From Oscillospiraceae bacterium (GTDB taxonomy: Bacteria; Bacillota; Clostridia; Oscillospirales; Oscillospiraceae): a DNA stretch of 64,000 bases. The stretch covers positions 124,001 through 188,000 of the forward strand of contig SVMM01000005.1 of NCBI GenBank assembly GCA_015067435.1, written 5' to 3'. Numbering within the stretch: position 1 is the stretch's first letter; each line of letters starts with the position of its first letter. Made by a program: the position numbers and the translations under genes. This document shows, piece after piece, positions 61,977 through 64,000 of the stretch. The notes under the pieces were generated by a model. It was not told the DNA's origin. It did no database searches and saw only the letters and a program-made list of their open reading frames with translations.

Positions 61977-62528
61977 ATGTCGGAAGAATATCTGGTTTGG
62001 CAAGCCGCGCCGACGCTGGCGGGGCTGAAGACGGGAAACCTGTTTCCCTGCAAATATGAGGACTACGAGGATTTGAAACGCGAGATCTGCGCGGTGAACC
62101 GCCTGCTTTGCAAGAAGGGGCTGCGGCTCATTCCGCTGCGGCGCAGCGATAAACAGGCGCTACTGTACCTCTATCGTCCGGCACGGCTGCGCGCCGACCT
62201 CTCCGCGCCCGAGGCGGCGGCGATCTTACAGCGCGAGGGCTACGGCGACTGCCGCGAGGAGCATTGCCTCCATGAGCTGATGCGCCGTTTGCAGCGCTTT
62301 GCCGACTTTCCGCACGAGATCGGGCTTTTCTTGAGCTATCCGCCGGAGGACGTGCGCGGCTTCATCGAGCACAAGGGTAAGGGCAGCAAGTGCGACGGCT
62401 GTTGGAAGGTCTACGGTGACGAAAGTCGCGCGCGGGAGCTGTTCCGCAAGTACAAGGCATGTACCGACAGCTATTGCAGGCGCAAGGCCGCGGGCGCGCC
62501 CGTGGACGAGCTTGCGGTAGCGGGGTAA
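61977..62528 (+). CDS. DUF3793 family protein
   Basis: A 183-residue soluble protein. DUF3793 signs are VWQAAPTLAGLKTGNLFPCK, then LLCKKGLRLIPLRRSDKQAL, then CLHELMRRLQRFADFPHEIG, with LFLSYPPEDVRGFIEHKGKG and KCDGCWKVYGDESRARELF. Cys residues in KCDGC may bind metal or heme-like cofactors, which is a guess. The start is the ATG right after the DUF2325 stop. Such proteins are common next to flavodoxin in iron-responsive Clostridia operons, as here. Confidence 0.9.
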   Translation: MSEEYLVWQAAPTLAGLKTGNLFPCKYEDYEDLKREICAVNRLLCKKGLRLIPLRRSDKQALLYLYRPARLRADLSAPEAAAILQREGYGDCREEHCLHELMRRLQRFADFPHEIGLFLSYPPEDVRGFIEHKGKGSKCDGCWKVYGDESRARELFRKYKACTDSYCRRKAAGAPVDELAVAG

Positions 62529-62556
62529 CTATCGATTATTGGAGGTATCACGAAAA

Positions 62557-62979
62557 ATGAGCAAGGTAGCAGTCGTTTATTGGAGCGGCACGGGCAACAC
62601 GGAGGCAATGGCGAACGCCGTCGCGGACGGCGCGCGCAAAGCGGGCGCGACGGCGGAGGTCTTTGCGGTCGGCGATTTCTCCGCCGATCAGGTCAAGGGC
62701 TACGACGCGCTTGCGTGGGGCTGCTCGGCGCAGGGCGACGAGGTGCTGGAGGAGTACGAGTTCGAACCCAAATTTGATGAGTGCGCGAGCGCGCTTTCCG
62801 GCAAGCGGGTGGCGCTTTTCGGCTCCTACGGCTGGGGCGACGGCGCGTGGATGCGCTCGTGGGAGGAAAAGTGCTCGCAAAAGGGCGTCAGCCTCGCGGC
62901 CGAGAGCGTGATCTGCAACGAAGCGCCCGACGACGACGGCGTCGCGAAGTGTGCGGCGCTCGGCGCGGCGCTGGCGTAA
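62557..62979 (+). CDS. Flavodoxin
   Basis: A 140-residue short-chain flavodoxin. FMN phosphate loop is YWSGTGNTEAMANAV (about residues 8-22); the 60s loop is AWGCSAQGDEVLEEYEFEP and the 90s loop is FGSYGWGDGAWMRSWEE, both holding the isoalloxazine ring. It replaces ferredoxin as an electron carrier under iron limitation, consistent with the upstream boxes. ATG 62557 has ATTGGAGGTATCACGAAAA. Confidence 0.95.
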   Translation: MSKVAVVYWSGTGNTEAMANAVADGARKAGATAEVFAVGDFSADQVKGYDALAWGCSAQGDEVLEEYEFEPKFDECASALSGKRVALFGSYGWGDGAWMRSWEEKCSQKGVSLAAESVICNEAPDDDGVAKCAALGAALA

Positions 62980-63006
62980 GAAAACAGGAAGCCATTCTGA
63001 GCACAA

Positions 63007-63050
63007 AAAGACGAGGTCAGGAGTTCAAGCGGTTTCCTGATCTCGTCTTT
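63007..63050 (+). terminator. Terminator after flavodoxin
   Basis: AAAGACGAGGTCAGGA (63007-63022) pairs with TCCTGATCTCGTCTTT (63035-63050), a 16-bp stem with one mismatch, ending in TTT. Confidence 0.85.
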
Positions 63051-63086
63051 GCTGTGAAAGCTTCGCTTCCGCAGAAAAGAGTTATA

Positions 63087-63133
63087 ATCGCCATTTTCCT
63101 CGCCGCTGACGCGGCAACCGGAAAATATGGCTG
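63087..63133. repeat. 47-nt palindromic element, copy B
   Basis: GCCATTTTCC and GGAAAATATGGC enclose CCGC-TGAC-GCGG, the same layout and length as at 42728-42774. It lies 107 nt after the flavodoxin gene. Nothing else is seen from 63051 to 63219. Confidence 0.7.
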
Positions 63134-63219
63134 CAAACATCCATGCGCTGTAAGGCTTTCCTGTTTGGCGGCGCGCTGCAAACGCATGGATGATTGCGCT
63201 GCAATTCGCCTGTGGCACA

Positions 63220-63849
63220 TCACGGAACGGCGGCCGTATCTCGATTGCCTGGCGCGGCTGCCCGGATCGCGCCCAAACAGTGGATTTTGACGACGCGGTT
63301 CTCGTCGGTTTCCGACATCCTGCGCAGCTGCTCGGTGTACGGCGCGACAAATTCCGGTCTGCGCTTGCCGAGAACGCGAAAGATCTCCGGCGCCTCCATG
63401 CGCACCTTGTCGTCCGGATCGCGCAGCAGCTCCGCAAACACCGGCATGTAAGGGGCATATGGGTCCGGCGTGTTTGTGGCGATGTTTTCCGATGCCCAGA
63501 TGAAGCTCAGACGGACAGCCGGCTCGCTGTCGGAGGCGAAGCGGAACAGGTCGGCCCAGTACGGCTCAATCAGGGAGAAGCTCCCCCGCCCGATCCTGCC
63601 GAGCGCGTTGATCGCGCGCTCCCGCAGAAGTGCGTCCGCGTCGTCGCGGAAGGCCGCGATCGCGCCGACGCTGTCCCTGACCGAAAGCGGGAATTTGAGA
63701 CCCATTTCGCCGAGCAGCCAGAGCGCCTTCGCCTTAATCTTTATGGACTCATGCGCAAGAAGGGACGAAACGTAGGGGATGTTGTCCTCCCACGCTCCCT
63801 TGTTCTTTGTCAGCGCGCCGAGCGTCCGGTAGAGTTCTGATTCGGTCAA
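63220..63849 (-). CDS. HEAT-repeat protein
   Basis: A 209-residue all-helical protein of HEAT-like repeats (related to PBS-lyase repeats). Repeats such as IPYVSSLLAHESIKIKAKAL, WLLGEMGLKF, LLRERAINALGRIGRGSF and MPVFAELLRDPDDKVRMEAP with an alternating helix pattern are clear over the whole length. Such proteins are scaffolds for protein interactions. ATG 63849 is preceded by GGTGGTGATCGCTTG. It is transcribed away from the ZIP-like gene. Partner unknown. Confidence 0.85.
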   Translation of the reverse strand: MTESELYRTLGALTKNKGAWEDNIPYVSSLLAHESIKIKAKALWLLGEMGLKFPLSVRDSVGAIAAFRDDADALLRERAINALGRIGRGSFSLIEPYWADLFRFASDSEPAVRLSFIWASENIATNTPDPYAPYMPVFAELLRDPDDKVRMEAPEIFRVLGKRRPEFVAPYTEQLRRMSETDENRVVKIHCLGAIRAAAPGNRDTAAVP

Positions 63850-63926
63850 GCGATCACCACCTTGCCAAACCAGTATAGCATACGCTGCCGCTTTTGCAAG
63901 GAGCGGCGAAGAAAGGAGTGTGCATC

Positions 63927-64000
63927 ATGATATCAGAAGTGTGCAACGGCCTGCTGCTCCCGTTTTTGGGGACGACGCTCGGCTCGGCGTGCGTGTTTTT
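63927..64000 (+). CDS. ZIP-family metal transporter, N terminus only
   Basis: The window ends 24 codons into this gene. GAAAGGAGTGTGCATC precedes the ATG, and the visible residues MISEVCNGLLLPFLGTTLGS followed by ACVF match the opening of bacterial ZIP transporters (usual form LLLPFxGTTLGAACVFF). Its place next to iron and P1B transport genes fits a metal (Zn/Fe/Mn) importer. The rest cannot be judged. Confidence 0.7.
   Translation, partial: MISEVCNGLLLPFLGTTLGSACVF

Overview
The window reads as a high-GC member of the Clostridia (Firmicutes): strong AGGAGG-type ribosome binding sites, TTGACA/TATAAT promoters, and families common in that group (TraX, DUF6273, DUF434, YkuK, DUF2325/DUF3793, DUF6110, DUF6796, FeoB-associated Cys-rich proteins). 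The genus cannot be named from sequence alone.

Region 1 (1-13 kb) is mostly minus strand. It holds a truncated glycine-rich secreted protein, a DUF6273 protein, a lipoprotein with two C-type-lectin domains, a TetR-led operon (TetR, isochorismatase-like hydrolase, kinase-like protein, small membrane protein, GNAT) behind a perfect promoter with an overlapping operator, a flavin-reductase-like protein, Sel1, TraX, Smr, UPF0158, HD and GNAT proteins.

Region 2 (13-26.3 kb) is a tRNA island. Thirty-three tRNA genes sit in three blocks (16.5-18.6, 19.8-20.0 and 25.6-26.3 kb), nearly all with encoded CCA and only 0-8 nt apart in most places. They cover 18 amino acids (no Ala or Asn tRNA found). Several are abnormal: four carry C instead of the near-universal U33, one has a largely unpaired acceptor stem, one has an oversized anticodon loop and no CCA. 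Between the blocks are a MoxR-type AAA ATPase, a duplicated metallopeptidase/VWA protein, two paralogous XRE regulators, a YkuK protein and small unknown proteins. Around them lie broken genes (NUDIX, ArsC/Spx, PNPOx, P-loop kinase/phosphoesterase).

Region 3 (26.3-31.5 kb) has ordinary accessory genes: TetR with an SDR and a near-perfect operator, LysR facing a DMT transporter, a maltose-acetyltransferase-type protein, and nuclease and SLH remnants.

Region 4 (31.4-64 kb) looks like one large iron/metal regulon. A 16-bp palindrome, GTTAG-N6-CTAAC, recurs in front of almost every operon, usually within or next to the promoter, and a DtxR-family regulator is encoded at 41.7 kb beside feoA-feoA-feoB. 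Operons behind the boxes encode two FeoAB systems with Cys-rich partners, a CtpC-like P1B ATPase, three ABC exporter half-proteins, a MATE pump, DUF2325/DUF3793/flavodoxin, and a striking set of six SAM methyltransferases and several alpha/beta hydrolases, plus an ATC-hydrolase-like protein and a ketopantoate-reductase-like protein. The window ends in a ZIP-type metal transporter. This methyltransferase/hydrolase/exporter set under an apparent iron box is the best candidate for an undescribed system; the abnormal tRNA island is the second.
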